51,435 nucleotides of DNA from an uncultured Pelagibacteraceae bacterium (GCA_902515355.1 CABXUA010000007.1:1-51435), one strand, 5' to 3'. Positions 1 through 8,248 are shown, counted from the first letter of the stretch. Notes: generated from the letters alone by a model not told the origin. Numbers and translations are program-made.

Positions 1-2
1 AA

Positions 3-608
3 GGTATAGAATGGTATTGCAAAAGATTAAAAAAAAATTCAAAAACAAGAATTTCTTACTTTTATCTCAGTAAAAAATCGTCGTTTATCGATTTAAAAGA
101 GGTTAATGGTTTTCAAGTAAAATCATGGAAATCACTTGAGCATAATTTTTCTTATTTAATAAAAGTTTTTAATCATTACAAAAAACTTTACCCAAAATCT
201 TACAGGAATAAAATTCACGGTGATCTGACACTCGATAATGTTATGTTTTACAAAAACGAGGTTAGCATAATTGATTGGGAGTTTTTTGGTGCTAAAGAAA
301 AATTAAAAGGTTATGATCTAGCTTATTTATTTTTATCTGCTGCGTGTATTCCTTATTTCAAAAAGAAATTTTCTTTAAAAGATGAAAAATTATTTATAAA
401 TTTATGGAAAATTTTAATTAAAAACAAATACAGCAAAAAAATTTTGCAAAATCCATTTAATTATTTCGAAAAAAATATTAAATCTGACTTAGTGTTAAAC
501 AAAGCTATGAAAATATCTAAATCAAAGTTTTTTCCTTTTTTGACAAGAAGACATCACAAAAAAAAAATTTTAGAAATTATAAAATCTATTAATAAATATG
601 AAAAATAA
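3..608 (+). CDS. APH/choline-kinase-like phosphotransferase, 5' truncated
   Basis: The frame is open from base 3, so the protein begins left of the window and only its C-terminal ~201 residues are visible. Bases 216-239 encode HGDLTLDN, the catalytic loop (Brenner-type motif) of the aminoglycoside phosphotransferase/choline kinase fold. The metal-binding segment IIDWEFF follows about 16 residues later. The ATG at 243 lies after the catalytic loop and cannot be the real start. Members of this fold move the ATP gamma-phosphate to small hydroxyl substrates such as sugars, choline or amino acids; the substrate cannot be read here. It overlaps the next glycosyltransferase gene by 11 bases, so the two are probably co-transcribed. 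That suggests a role in making or priming a surface polysaccharide rather than drug resistance, which is inference. Confidence 0.75.
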   Translation, partial: GIEWYCKRLKKNSKTRISYFYLSKKSSFIDLKEVNGFQVKSWKSLEHNFSYLIKVFNHYKKLYPKSYRNKIHGDLTLDNVMFYKNEVSIIDWEFFGAKEKLKGYDLAYLFLSAACIPYFKKKFSLKDEKLFINLWKILIKNKYSKKILQNPFNYFEKNIKSDLVLNKAMKISKSKFFPFLTRRHHKKKILEIIKSINKYEK

Positions 609-1395
609 AGTTTCAATCTTAATGACTGTTTACAATGCTGAAAAATATTTGAAGCAGTCTATTTATAGCGTAATTAATCAAACTTATAAAAACTGGGAAC
701 TTATTATTGTGGATGATTGTTCAACAGATAAATCACTTTCAATTATAAAAAGGTTCAAAAATAAAAAATTTAGAATATTTCCTCTTAAAAAAAAAATAGG
801 CAGAACAAAGGCTTTGAATTTTGGTTTAAAAAAAATTAAAGGTAATTATGTTGCAATATTAGATGCTGATGACATATCAAATAAAAAAAGAATTGAAACT
901 CAAATAAATTTTTTTAAAAAAAATAATAAAGATTTTTTAGTAGGGTCTTGGTACAAAATAATCGATAAACATGGTAAATTTGTTAAATTAATTAAAACAA
1001 ATACTGACATAAATAAAATATATGAAAAAATGACGGTAAATAATATTTTTTGTCATAGTTCAATAATGTTCAGAAAGAAACTATTATTTAAAATAGGTGG
1101 GTATCCAAAGGAATTAACCTACAGTCAGGACTATGGTTTTATTTTAAAAAGTATGAAAATTAGAGTTCCAAAAATAATTCCCAAATTATTAACTATTAGT
1201 AGAAGACATGATGAGTCTATGACTTATTATAACAAATTAAAAAAATATATAAATTTAGATAAGATTATAGTTTTAATTTATATATTTAAAAATTTTAAAT
1301 TTAATTTATATTCTGGAATGCTTTGGAATTTAAGATTTTTTAAATCTTTATTTGAATTTTTTATGATAAAACTATTCACAATTTTCAAAGTTTAG
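598..1395 (+). CDS. family 2 glycosyltransferase
   Basis: This 265-residue protein is a typical GT-A inverting glycosyltransferase. The N-terminal strand VSILMTVYNAEKYL leads to V-D39-D40 (nucleotide binding), and L-D89-A-D91-D92 is the metal-binding DxD motif. A later QDYGF element sits where the catalytic-base region (ED/QD) of GT2 enzymes lies. The C-terminus is basic and hydrophobic and could rest on the inner face of the membrane. It would transfer a sugar from a nucleotide-sugar donor to a growing glycan; donor and acceptor are unknown. The start overlaps the upstream phosphotransferase gene by 11 bases, and the next methyltransferase gene begins 18 bases downstream, so the three look like a surface-polysaccharide operon that continues to the left. 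Confidence 0.88.
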   Translation: MKNKVSILMTVYNAEKYLKQSIYSVINQTYKNWELIIVDDCSTDKSLSIIKRFKNKKFRIFPLKKKIGRTKALNFGLKKIKGNYVAILDADDISNKKRIETQINFFKKNNKDFLVGSWYKIIDKHGKFVKLIKTNTDINKIYEKMTVNNIFCHSSIMFRKKLLFKIGGYPKELTYSQDYGFILKSMKIRVPKIIPKLLTISRRHDESMTYYNKLKKYINLDKIIVLIYIFKNFKFNLYSGMLWNLRFFKSLFEFFMIKLFTIFKV

Positions 1396-1413
1396 TGCAA
1401 AACTTATTTACTA

Positions 1414-2334
1414 ATGAAAAAATTCTTAAAACTTATTTATAACCTAGTTAAATATCCAGCCAGTTTAATTTTCTTCAAAACCCCTTTGAAGAAAATACTT
1501 ATTTCTTATATGAAAAATTACCGATCTATAAAAAATCGTGGTTTGCTATTCAAATTTATAAGTAAGTTATTTTGGGAAGAATATTATAACAAATTAGATC
1601 TTAAAGAGAAAGACAGGATCAGAGATCTTACTCTTTCATTTGGTGAAGGAAAATTATGGGCTAGTCAATATTACAAAGAGAAACTTCGAACTTTTGATGA
1701 TTTGAAAAAAATAAAAATAGGAAGTATGACTAAATTCGATTGTAACATAATCTACACTAAAATTTTTAATTATATAGAAGATTTATTAAAAACATTTGAC
1801 CATAAGAATATTTATCTTCTTCAAATTGGATCTTCCTCTGGTAGAGATTTGAACTTCTTTAGAAACTATTTTCCAAAAATAAATTTCATATCTACCGATA
1901 TTAACGACGAGATTTTAAATTTTCAAAAAAAAAACTATAATTATCCAAATTTTAAATTTTTTAAATTGTACGCAAAAAATATTAAAGAATGCATCAAACA
2001 CTTTGATATATATGAAAAAAAAAAAATTATCTTTTCTATTGGCTCAGCTCAATACTTTTCACCTGTAGAGTTAGATATCTTTTTTAATGCAATTTCAAAA
2101 CTAAATGATGTTGAGTTTTTTTTAGATGAGCCGATTAGTATTAATTTTCTCAACCAAAATAAACATTCCTCCCATAGGCATGACATAAGTTACAATCATA
2201 AATATGATGAGTATGCTGAAAAAAATGAGTTAATTATTGTCAAAAAGAAAATTACATTTCCTTTTGATAAAAAAAATTTAGATCATTTAGATACTTGTAA
2301 TTACTTCTTACAGTGTAGATCAAATAATTCTTAG
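1414..2334 (+). CDS. putative class I SAM-dependent methyltransferase
   Basis: The protein has 306 residues. A Rossmann-type nucleotide-binding start, YLLQIGSSSGRDLNFF, is followed about 16 residues later by STDIND, where an acidic residue would hold the SAM ribose. This is the layout of motifs I and II of class I methyltransferases. The ~130 residues before it are basic and match nothing I recognise; they may recognise the substrate or contact the membrane. It follows the glycosyltransferase by 18 bases on the same strand. It converges on the minus-strand VTC gene with a 5-base gap and no visible terminator. The substrate is unknown; methylation of a glycan or lipid is plausible from context. 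The fold is a fairly safe call, the function is not. Confidence 0.62.
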   Translation: MKKFLKLIYNLVKYPASLIFFKTPLKKILISYMKNYRSIKNRGLLFKFISKLFWEEYYNKLDLKEKDRIRDLTLSFGEGKLWASQYYKEKLRTFDDLKKIKIGSMTKFDCNIIYTKIFNYIEDLLKTFDHKNIYLLQIGSSSGRDLNFFRNYFPKINFISTDINDEILNFQKKNYNYPNFKFFKLYAKNIKECIKHFDIYEKKKIIFSIGSAQYFSPVELDIFFNAISKLNDVEFFLDEPISINFLNQNKHSSHRHDISYNHKYDEYAEKNELIIVKKKITFPFDKKNLDHLDTCNYFLQCRSNNS

Positions 2335-2339
2335 ATTAA

Positions 2340-2966
2340 TTATATATAAATTCTTTGCTGATGAGGTTTATTATAAAGCAAATTTATTCCTTCACAATAT
2401 TTTGTGTATCTTACTCTTTGCATTGGAATGAAATCAGAAAATAAATTTAAATTTGAAATTATATCACTTGACGATTTTAGTTCTAAAACTAGTGTTTCAT
2501 TATCATTAAAAATTTTATTAAAAGTAACACCTTCATATTTGATATCGTAATCTATTGTAAATCTGCAGTTTTTTAAAATTAAATACTCTCTAGTGTAAGA
2601 TACTTTAATAACTGGATCACAGTTTCCATATTGTTGAACAAAAATACCATTTTTAAAATAGTAATTATTTAGATCACTGGATATTTTTTTATTAACTTTA
2701 TATTTTCCTTCAACACTAGTTATTTTAGTTTCTAAATTTTTTGACGGATTTTTTTCTTCAGGATAATGTCTTATTCTCACTTTCTTTCTTGGCACACAAC
2801 CTTCTTCTGAGTCTCTATACATTTCAAAAAATTTATTATCAAAGTAGATACTGCTAATTTTTCTTTTGGGGTAAAGTTCTTTTACATTAATAAATTGTAA
2901 ATGACTTCTTAGTTTATTAAGATCGCTAATGTGTAATTTTATTTTTTCTTCTAATCTAAAGCTCAT
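2340..2966 (-). CDS. VTC-domain protein (polyphosphate polymerase-like)
   Basis: The 208-residue protein is a compact VTC domain, the triphosphate-tunnel fold that in yeast Vtc4 makes polyphosphate from ATP. Charged pairs line up along the chain as expected for a tunnel: R4/E6/K8 near the start, S39-I-Y-F-D43, R64-I-R66, E79-T-K81, R126/Y128, E162-L-K164, and R184/R186 with R-Y-T-K189 near the end. Its start overlaps the end of the CotH-type gene by 4 bases (ATGA), so the two are translationally coupled. Yeast Vtc4 adds SPX and membrane parts; here only the catalytic-type domain is present, and the DUF4956 membrane protein nearby may supply the membrane part. Bacterial VTC-domain proteins are annotated as polyphosphate polymerases mostly by homology, so the product made here is not established. 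Confidence 0.82.
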   Translation of the reverse strand: MSFRLEEKIKLHISDLNKLRSHLQFINVKELYPKRKISSIYFDNKFFEMYRDSEEGCVPRKKVRIRHYPEEKNPSKNLETKITSVEGKYKVNKKISSDLNNYYFKNGIFVQQYGNCDPVIKVSYTREYLILKNCRFTIDYDIKYEGVTFNKIFNDNETLVLELKSSSDIISNLNLFSDFIPMQRVRYTKYCEGINLLYNKPHQQRIYI

Positions 2967-5293
2967 TCTACGAATTTAATTTCAGATTTATTATCAAACT
3001 CAGTTTTCTTATAATTACTTTCATCACAAGTTACGTTTTTTATTTGTAATAAACCACCTGAAAACTCTTGTTTTTTGTTAAAAGCTTGAAAGCAGACCTT
3101 TGTATCACTAATCACACTATCAGCTATTTTAGCTATAGAATAATCTTTTGAAACAATTGCATAATTTGAGTTTTTAATTATCGTATTTTCTATTAAAATA
3201 TTGCTCTTCTCTCCTACTGAAATGGCTTTATCTCCACAATTTTCTAAAAATGATCTATTAACTTTATAGGCGCCATAAGAAAAGTCCATACAGTCATTTT
3301 TGCTATTATTTACCTCAATATTTTCAAAAGTTAACTTTGAAAAGTCACTATCCATTGCATCAAAAGCCGAGTTTAAGATTGAGAGTTTACTAACCGAGCC
3401 AGAAGAACGTACAAAGTTGACAGCATCTTCACATTTAGATCCATCTGAAGAAAATTCAATTTTGTTTAACTCAATATCATAAAAATTCACACATCCTGTT
3501 AAATTTCTTTCATCAAATGAGTAGATATTTGAAATTAATTTAGAGCTATCATTTAAGTAAAATTTCCATTCACTGAGCAAACCATTTTTGAAAACAATGC
3601 GGTCTTTGTTTGAATTTCTTTTGATGTTTATTACTCTATTTTCTCTGTCTATATTTAAAGATGGTTTTCCTATTATCAATATATCAGTATTATCTATTCT
3701 GTTAATTTCTATTTTGTCATTAATATTTTTTTGATAGTCCCAACCATTTAATGGGTCATCTGTTTTTAATTTACCCAAATAAATAAGATCATTCTGATTT
3801 TTGTCTTTGAGTTTTTGAGATATAAGTTGGAGCTTTTCATCTTCATTTAATTGAATATTTTCGCAGGCTTGATTATAAATATTGCAGGAAATAAATTCTT
3901 TATCTGAATTTGTATTGTATATAATTCTCCTTTCTTTTTTAATATCATATGTATCATTTGGTTTTACAAAAGCTTTATTTTCTAAGTCAGCTTTAATTTG
4001 ATAAATTAAATTGTCATTAAATTTACTTAAAATATTTAAGCTTTTTTTTATTTTAGCAAAGGCTTTTTGAGTTTCATCCTGACTTATTTGATATCCATAT
4101 TTATTTAATTTTTTGTTAAACTGTATTAAATCTATTTTACTAAGTAATTTTTCTGCATCTTTTGCGCCGTATCTTACTGAAGGAATTACGTGTTCTTGTT
4201 CTCCATCAGTCCAGTGATTAAGATTTTTATTTAAAAAAGAAAAATGTCCATCGTAGTAAATAGGATGATATTTTTGACTTAGAGCATCAAAATAAAATCT
4301 TCTGTCATTTTTAGGCATTATATGATCATTGTTCATTGAAATAGCTAATGCGTCAAAAATATGTAATCTTTCAAATAAATCTTTATTTAAAAAAACTTTT
4401 TCAATAAAATAATAATCAGTATTATCGTTAGGTAACTTTTCAGTATAATGTATTTGGCCTAAGTGATTGAGCAAAGAAATACTTTGACTAGATATCTTAA
4501 ACGCAGAATCATTTTTTTTTGACCAATTAGAATTTACTATTCTTGCTTTTGATAAATTTTGTTTATGTCTATTATCTAAGAACGCAAATCTTTCATCTCC
4601 CTCAATTATCGGAGACTCCCTCCTTAATTTTGACTCCAAAAACTCTTTAACAATTTTTTCTTGAAAAATAAATTTTTTTGAATTTTTGCCATGTATCACA
4701 TTTACGTATGTTGTTTTAGGAGACAAAAAACCTAGTTCAGAATACAAAGTACTAGCAAAAATTTCGTTGTCGTATTGCCTTGCCTGAGGTAAAAATAGAA
4801 TAAATTTTGTTATTCCGAAAATATGTCCATCACTTAAATTAATATTAAGACTAGGCAATATCGAAGCATCTCTTTGATCATGAATTAAATCTCCATGAAC
4901 TCTTACCCTCGCGTCTAAAAAGCAAAATTGTTTACCATCTTTAAACATAATAATTTTTGCTTTTGATCTTGGTCTTGAGTCTGGGTCTGAGAAGTTTCTC
5001 CAATAATTATATTTTTTTTTATTTTCCTCACTTTTAACAAGACTATTAAGCAAAGACTTTCTCCAGGCTCTAGTTGACTCAAACTCTATTCCTAAATTAA
5101 ATTTTTTAAAATTTTTGGGGTGCAAATACAACGAATTAGAATAACTTAAATTTTTACAATTCTTCTTAGTTAAAAATCCTTGTATGTTATAATCAATTTG
5201 AGGATTCTTATCTAGCCTAGATGCGTATATGCCAAGAGAAATGATTGCAAAAAACAGCAAAGCAAATAGGGTTAAATTTTTTAAAATCTTCAT
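2963..5293 (-). CDS. CotH-kinase-like protein fused to a beta-helix domain
   Basis: From the ATG at 5293 the product has 776 residues. It begins with a basic-hydrophobic-ASR segment of about 25 residues, a signal peptide or anchor. The longer reading from 5365 would run into the divergent FkbM gene and bury this signal, so 5293 was chosen. Residues ~125-370 resemble the CotH kinase family: RVHGDL, ITKFILFLPQARQYDNEIFA, an N-N-D-H stretch near 320, and IYYDGHFSFLN near 345, where CotH proteins carry the catalytic acidic residues. From ~545 to the end come short strand-turn repeats with DCMDFSYG and GDKAISVGEKS...VSKDYS, a right-handed parallel beta-helix. CotH of Bacillus phosphorylates spore-coat proteins; Pelagibacterales make no spores, so the target here is something else, probably outside the cytoplasm. 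Confidence 0.72.
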   Translation of the reverse strand: MKILKNLTLFALLFFAIISLGIYASRLDKNPQIDYNIQGFLTKKNCKNLSYSNSLYLHPKNFKKFNLGIEFESTRAWRKSLLNSLVKSEENKKKYNYWRNFSDPDSRPRSKAKIIMFKDGKQFCFLDARVRVHGDLIHDQRDASILPSLNINLSDGHIFGITKFILFLPQARQYDNEIFASTLYSELGFLSPKTTYVNVIHGKNSKKFIFQEKIVKEFLESKLRRESPIIEGDERFAFLDNRHKQNLSKARIVNSNWSKKNDSAFKISSQSISLLNHLGQIHYTEKLPNDNTDYYFIEKVFLNKDLFERLHIFDALAISMNNDHIMPKNDRRFYFDALSQKYHPIYYDGHFSFLNKNLNHWTDGEQEHVIPSVRYGAKDAEKLLSKIDLIQFNKKLNKYGYQISQDETQKAFAKIKKSLNILSKFNDNLIYQIKADLENKAFVKPNDTYDIKKERRIIYNTNSDKEFISCNIYNQACENIQLNEDEKLQLISQKLKDKNQNDLIYLGKLKTDDPLNGWDYQKNINDKIEINRIDNTDILIIGKPSLNIDRENRVINIKRNSNKDRIVFKNGLLSEWKFYLNDSSKLISNIYSFDERNLTGCVNFYDIELNKIEFSSDGSKCEDAVNFVRSSGSVSKLSILNSAFDAMDSDFSKLTFENIEVNNSKNDCMDFSYGAYKVNRSFLENCGDKAISVGEKSNILIENTIIKNSNYAIVSKDYSIAKIADSVISDTKVCFQAFNKKQEFSGGLLQIKNVTCDESNYKKTEFDNKSEIKFVE

Positions 5294-5347
5294 CTTCAAT
5301 AAAAATATATTTAATTTTGATTTTATGCAATATACTATTAGAAAACT

Positions 5348-6220
5348 ATGAGTTTTAAGGTACAAATTAAAAAAAAACTTAGAAAAAATTTATTTTTTTT
5401 CAATATTATTTTGTTTTTATATAAGTTAGTTAATTTTCCTAAAAATCTATTTAAGAAATTTAAAAGTTTATCCATCAAAAAAAAGGCGTTTCAGGAATAT
5501 GAGAGAAATTCAGGAATTTTAAAAATAAATTATGCTGGGTATGATTTAAAATTTAAAGCAATTTCTGCAAAAAATTATTACCACTTAATTACTGGATCTC
5601 AAAATGAGCATTTGTTTTTTAAAAAACTTTTTAATAAAATTTCCGATGGAATGGTAGTATATGATATTGGAGGGCACGTTGGAATGTACACCCTTCCATT
5701 TGCTAAAATAGTTGGAAAAAATGGAAAAGTATTTGTGTTTGAACCTGATAAAAACGGATATGAAGCGATTAAAGTAAATTTAGATTTGAATAATATTGAA
5801 AACGTAAAACTATTTGACTGTGCTATGAGTGACAAGTCGGATTTAGCTGAATTTTTTTTGAGACCCGATAAAGATACACATAGTTTATTCGAAGAAACTC
5901 TTGCACCCTCAAAAACAGGAGCTCAAAAAAAAATTAATGTACAGTCTTACACGATTGATGATTTAATTTTACGAAAATTGGCTCCTCCGCCTAACTTTAT
6001 AAAAATTGATACAGAGGGAGCTGAATTAAAAATATTAAATGGAATAAAAAAAAATTATTCCTCTTTAAATTACATATTTATTGAAATACATCCTAATGCT
6101 TTAAAGTTGGAAAATATTTTAAATCCTGAGGAAAAGGTTGAAGAAAAATTAAAAGAAATCGGTTTTAATAAATTTGAGTATTACGACAATATACACTTAC
6201 TTGCTATGAAGGGAGATTAA
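5348..6220 (+). CDS. FkbM family methyltransferase
   Basis: The protein has 290 residues. SAM motif I is V-V-Y-D106-I-G-G-H-V-G, the acidic loop is FVFEPD, and the C-terminal half has FIKIDTEGAELKILNG and FIEIHP, all hallmarks of FkbM-type O-methyltransferases. The first ~45 residues are very basic with a hydrophobic stretch, perhaps for membrane contact. These enzymes often methylate sugars in surface glycans or secondary metabolites; the substrate here is unknown. The gene diverges from the CotH-type gene with a 54-base gap and converges on DUF4956 with a 9-base gap. It therefore sits on the opposite strand inside an otherwise minus-strand set, which looks like a later insertion. Confidence 0.88.
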   Translation: MSFKVQIKKKLRKNLFFFNIILFLYKLVNFPKNLFKKFKSLSIKKKAFQEYERNSGILKINYAGYDLKFKAISAKNYYHLITGSQNEHLFFKKLFNKISDGMVVYDIGGHVGMYTLPFAKIVGKNGKVFVFEPDKNGYEAIKVNLDLNNIENVKLFDCAMSDKSDLAEFFLRPDKDTHSLFEETLAPSKTGAQKKINVQSYTIDDLILRKLAPPPNFIKIDTEGAELKILNGIKKNYSSLNYIFIEIHPNALKLENILNPEEKVEEKLKEIGFNKFEYYDNIHLLAMKGD

Positions 6221-6229
6221 CCGCACTAT

Positions 6230-6877
6230 TTAAGATTGAATATCAGCTCTTATACTTATTATGTCTTTATTTTTTTCAATCGAATTCTTAAAATTTAGTA
6301 AATCATCTCTACTTTGAAAAACTAGTCTATAAACATAAATCTTTTTTTCAATATCAAAAAATAAATTAATAATATTTTTTTTGTTTTCTATTTCTTTAAT
6401 TTCATTTTTGGCATTGATCTCCATAGTAAAATTTAAATTTCCATCCCCAAATGAATATTGAAAAATATTAATTTTAAAATTTTTCAGAATTCGGTCTGCA
6501 AAATTTATTCCAAATATAACTACAATCACTAGCAAACCTAGAAGGACAGCTAAGAAAAGTGATACGCTTGAAACTATTCCAAGAGTTAACAAAGCAAAAA
6601 ACATAACTAATTCAAAAGGACTTTTAACTGGATTCCTAAACCTAACAATTGAGAGGGCGCCAATCATTCCAAGAGATAAAGCTATGTCATCTTTAATAAC
6701 CGAAGTTATAATTAAGGCAATATTTGGTAACAATAAATATGATCCTAGGTGATGATAAGTGTTTGCCCATCTTTGACCAGAAATTACTAATGCTTGACGG
6801 ATAGCAAATCCAGTAATTGTTAAAAATGAAACTTTAACTACATGCGGATGAAGCAATAAAGACAAAATGTAATCCAT
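6230..6877 (-). CDS. DUF4956 membrane protein
   Basis: The 215-residue protein has an N-terminal membrane half with about four hydrophobic segments (roughly 10-30, 45-60, 90-108, 108-126) and a soluble C-terminal half of ~85 residues. The conserved DUF4956 signature is clear at residues 67-90 (SLGMIGALSIVRFRNPVK...), with R79 and R81 at a membrane edge. No biochemical function is known to me for the family. DUF4956 genes are often found beside VTC-domain and CotH genes in other bacteria, and the same three families occur together here. A reasonable but unproven idea is that it forms the membrane channel or scaffold through which a VTC-made polymer passes, as Vtc1 does in yeast. Confidence 0.83.
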   Translation of the reverse strand: MDYILSLLLHPHVVKVSFLTITGFAIRQALVISGQRWANTYHHLGSYLLLPNIALIITSVIKDDIALSLGMIGALSIVRFRNPVKSPFELVMFFALLTLGIVSSVSLFLAVLLGLLVIVVIFGINFADRILKNFKINIFQYSFGDGNLNFTMEINAKNEIKEIENKKNIINLFFDIEKKIYVYRLVFQSRDDLLNFKNSIEKNKDIISIRADIQS

Positions 6878-7002
6878 ATTAAACTAAATATATTAAACAA
6901 TTTTAATAAGCAATAAATAAATACTTGCTAAGTACAATAGAATTATATTCTTTTTTTTATTTTGTTATGATTAAGTATTTTTAAAATAGTTAAATATTTT
7001 TT

Positions 7003-7077
7003 GGGCATGTAGTTCAGTGGTAGAACGCTACGTTGACATCGTAGAGGTCGCTAGTTCGATCCTAGCCATGCCCACCA
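7003..7077 (+). tRNA. tRNA-Val (GAC)
   Basis: A complete cloverleaf is visible. The acceptor stem GGGCATG pairs with CATGCCC (7067-7073), the D stem is GTTC/GAAC, the anticodon stem CTACG/CGTAG encloses loop TTGACAT (anticodon GAC), and the T arm is GCTAG-TTCGATC-CTAGC. Discriminator A and an encoded CCA end at 7077. It reads GUC and GUU valine codons. It lies between the DUF4956 gene and a small methyltransferase-like gene at the edge of the variable region. I saw no repeat of its 3' end nearby that would mark an attachment site. Confidence 0.97.
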
Positions 7078-7099
7078 AAAATTGATAACATTTGTTTAA

Positions 7100-7804
7100 A
7101 TGATAGCTTATATAGATTTGTTTAAAAAATTTTTTCCAAAAAAAATTTATTTTTTTTTCAAGAAAATTTACCATATTTTAAGATTCTATAATATTTTCAA
7201 TCCTAATTATAAATCATCAGATAAAATTAAATTTGGAGATGATAATACTGGAAAATATCTTAAAGATAAAATACTTCACTCTAAAATATTCTTAGAGTAT
7301 GGTTCTGGCAACACTACAATTCTTGCATCTAAAAATAATATTAAAAATTTTTCGGTAGAAAGTGACAGAAATTTTTATTTCTATCTTAAAAAAATGGGAT
7401 TAAGAAATTTATATTTCTATAGTTTAGGATACGTATCTTTTTATTCCTATCCCTTATTTGAAAGTTCAATTTTTAAAAAATATTATTCTAATAAAGCCAA
7501 ATTGTATGCTAGTGAAATATTAAATAAGCTAGAAAATGAATCAAATCATCCAGATTTAATTTTAATAGACGGAAGATATAGAGTTTTATGTATGCTTTTT
7601 GTTTATAATTTTCTTAAATCAAAGAATTTATTTAAGACTTGTGTAATTTTAGATGATTTTAAAGATAGAGAATATTACAATGTTATTAAGAAATTTTTTA
7701 ATGTTACCTTGATTGGTAGACTTGGTATTTGTTATATTAAGGAAACGAATAAAGATGAAAAAATTGATATTCTAATAGAAAAATATTCTTATGACGAAAG
7801 ATAA
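7100..7804 (+). CDS. putative Rossmann-fold methyltransferase-like protein
   Basis: The 234-residue protein has FLEYGSGNTTILAS near residue 70, which looks like SAM-binding motif I. FSVESD follows about 17 residues on and LILIDGRYRV near residue 155, a pattern seen in small class I methyltransferases and in uncharacterised surface-locus proteins. The ~60 residues before this are basic and hydrophobic and may anchor the protein at the membrane. The gene starts 22 bases after tRNA-Val and overlaps the following nucleotidyltransferase gene by 14 bases, so the pair is co-expressed. I do not recognise a named family or a substrate. Confidence 0.5.
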   Translation: MIAYIDLFKKFFPKKIYFFFKKIYHILRFYNIFNPNYKSSDKIKFGDDNTGKYLKDKILHSKIFLEYGSGNTTILASKNNIKNFSVESDRNFYFYLKKMGLRNLYFYSLGYVSFYSYPLFESSIFKKYYSNKAKLYASEILNKLENESNHPDLILIDGRYRVLCMLFVYNFLKSKNLFKTCVILDDFKDREYYNVIKKFFNVTLIGRLGICYIKETNKDEKIDILIEKYSYDER

Positions 7805-8201
7805 AAAAAATAATGACGTAGCTTCAGATTCATATAAGTGGGATAATAAAAAACCTACCGCTCAGATGTTAGGCAGATGGCAGCCTTTTCATGAGGGGCA
7901 TTATGCATTGTTTGAAGAAATAATAAAAAAAACTGGACAAGTTTGCATTCAGATAAGAGACGTGCAAGGTGTTGAAGATAATCCTTTTAATTTTGAAACA
8001 ATTAAAAAAGATATAGAGGAAAAATTAACTCCCAAATACAAGAATAGATTTAAAATTATCTTAGTTCCTAACATAACAAATATTTGTTATGGGAGAGGAG
8101 TAGGTTATAAAATAGAGGAAATAGTTCTTTCAGAGGAAATTCAAAAAATTTCAGCTACAAAAATTAGAGCAAAAATGAGAAAAGAAGGCAAATTAACCTA
8201 A
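7791..8201 (+). CDS. small nucleotidyltransferase (cytidylyl/adenylyltransferase-like)
   Basis: The product has 136 residues. G28-R-W-Q-P-F-H34-E-G-H37 is the HxGH-type nucleotide-binding motif, and I120-S-A-T-K-I-R126 is the second conserved motif of the nucleotidylyltransferase superfamily (NMN adenylyltransferase, pantetheine-phosphate adenylyltransferase and CTP:glycerol-3-phosphate cytidylyltransferase folds). Such enzymes join NMP from CTP or ATP to a phosphorylated small molecule and release pyrophosphate. The ~25-residue leader before the motif is unusual for the smallest members and recalls proteins annotated as adenylyl/cytidylyltransferases near capsule or sulfate-activation genes. 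It overlaps the preceding gene by 14 bases and ends 47 bases before the 5S rRNA. Activation of a surface precursor is plausible; the substrate is unknown. Confidence 0.72.
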   Translation: MTKDKKNNDVASDSYKWDNKKPTAQMLGRWQPFHEGHYALFEEIIKKTGQVCIQIRDVQGVEDNPFNFETIKKDIEEKLTPKYKNRFKIILVPNITNICYGRGVGYKIEEIVLSEEIQKISATKIRAKMRKEGKLT

Positions 8202-8214
8202 TCAATTTTTTTAG

Positions 8215-8243
8215 TTTACAGGAGTTAATAAAAACACTATAAA
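8215..8243 (+). promoter_or_regulatory. sigma70-type promoter of 5S rRNA
   Basis: TTTACA (8215-8220) and TATAAA (8238-8243) are separated by exactly 17 bases. The expected transcription start, 6-7 bases after the -10 box, falls at 8249-8250, the first base of the 5S acceptor-like stem. The fit of spacing and start makes this one of the most convincing promoters in the window. It implies that 5S is transcribed on its own rather than from a 16S-23S operon. Confidence 0.7.
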
Positions 8244-8248
8244 ACTTT

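Noticed and set aside
3-608. The truncated APH-fold gene as an antibiotic resistance gene
   Set aside because: The fold covers many small-molecule kinases, and the neighbours are glycan genes; nothing in the sequence points to aminoglycosides.
7003-7077. tRNA-Val as an integration site for an island or prophage
   Set aside because: No integrase gene and no repeat of the tRNA 3' end were seen in the neighbouring sequence.
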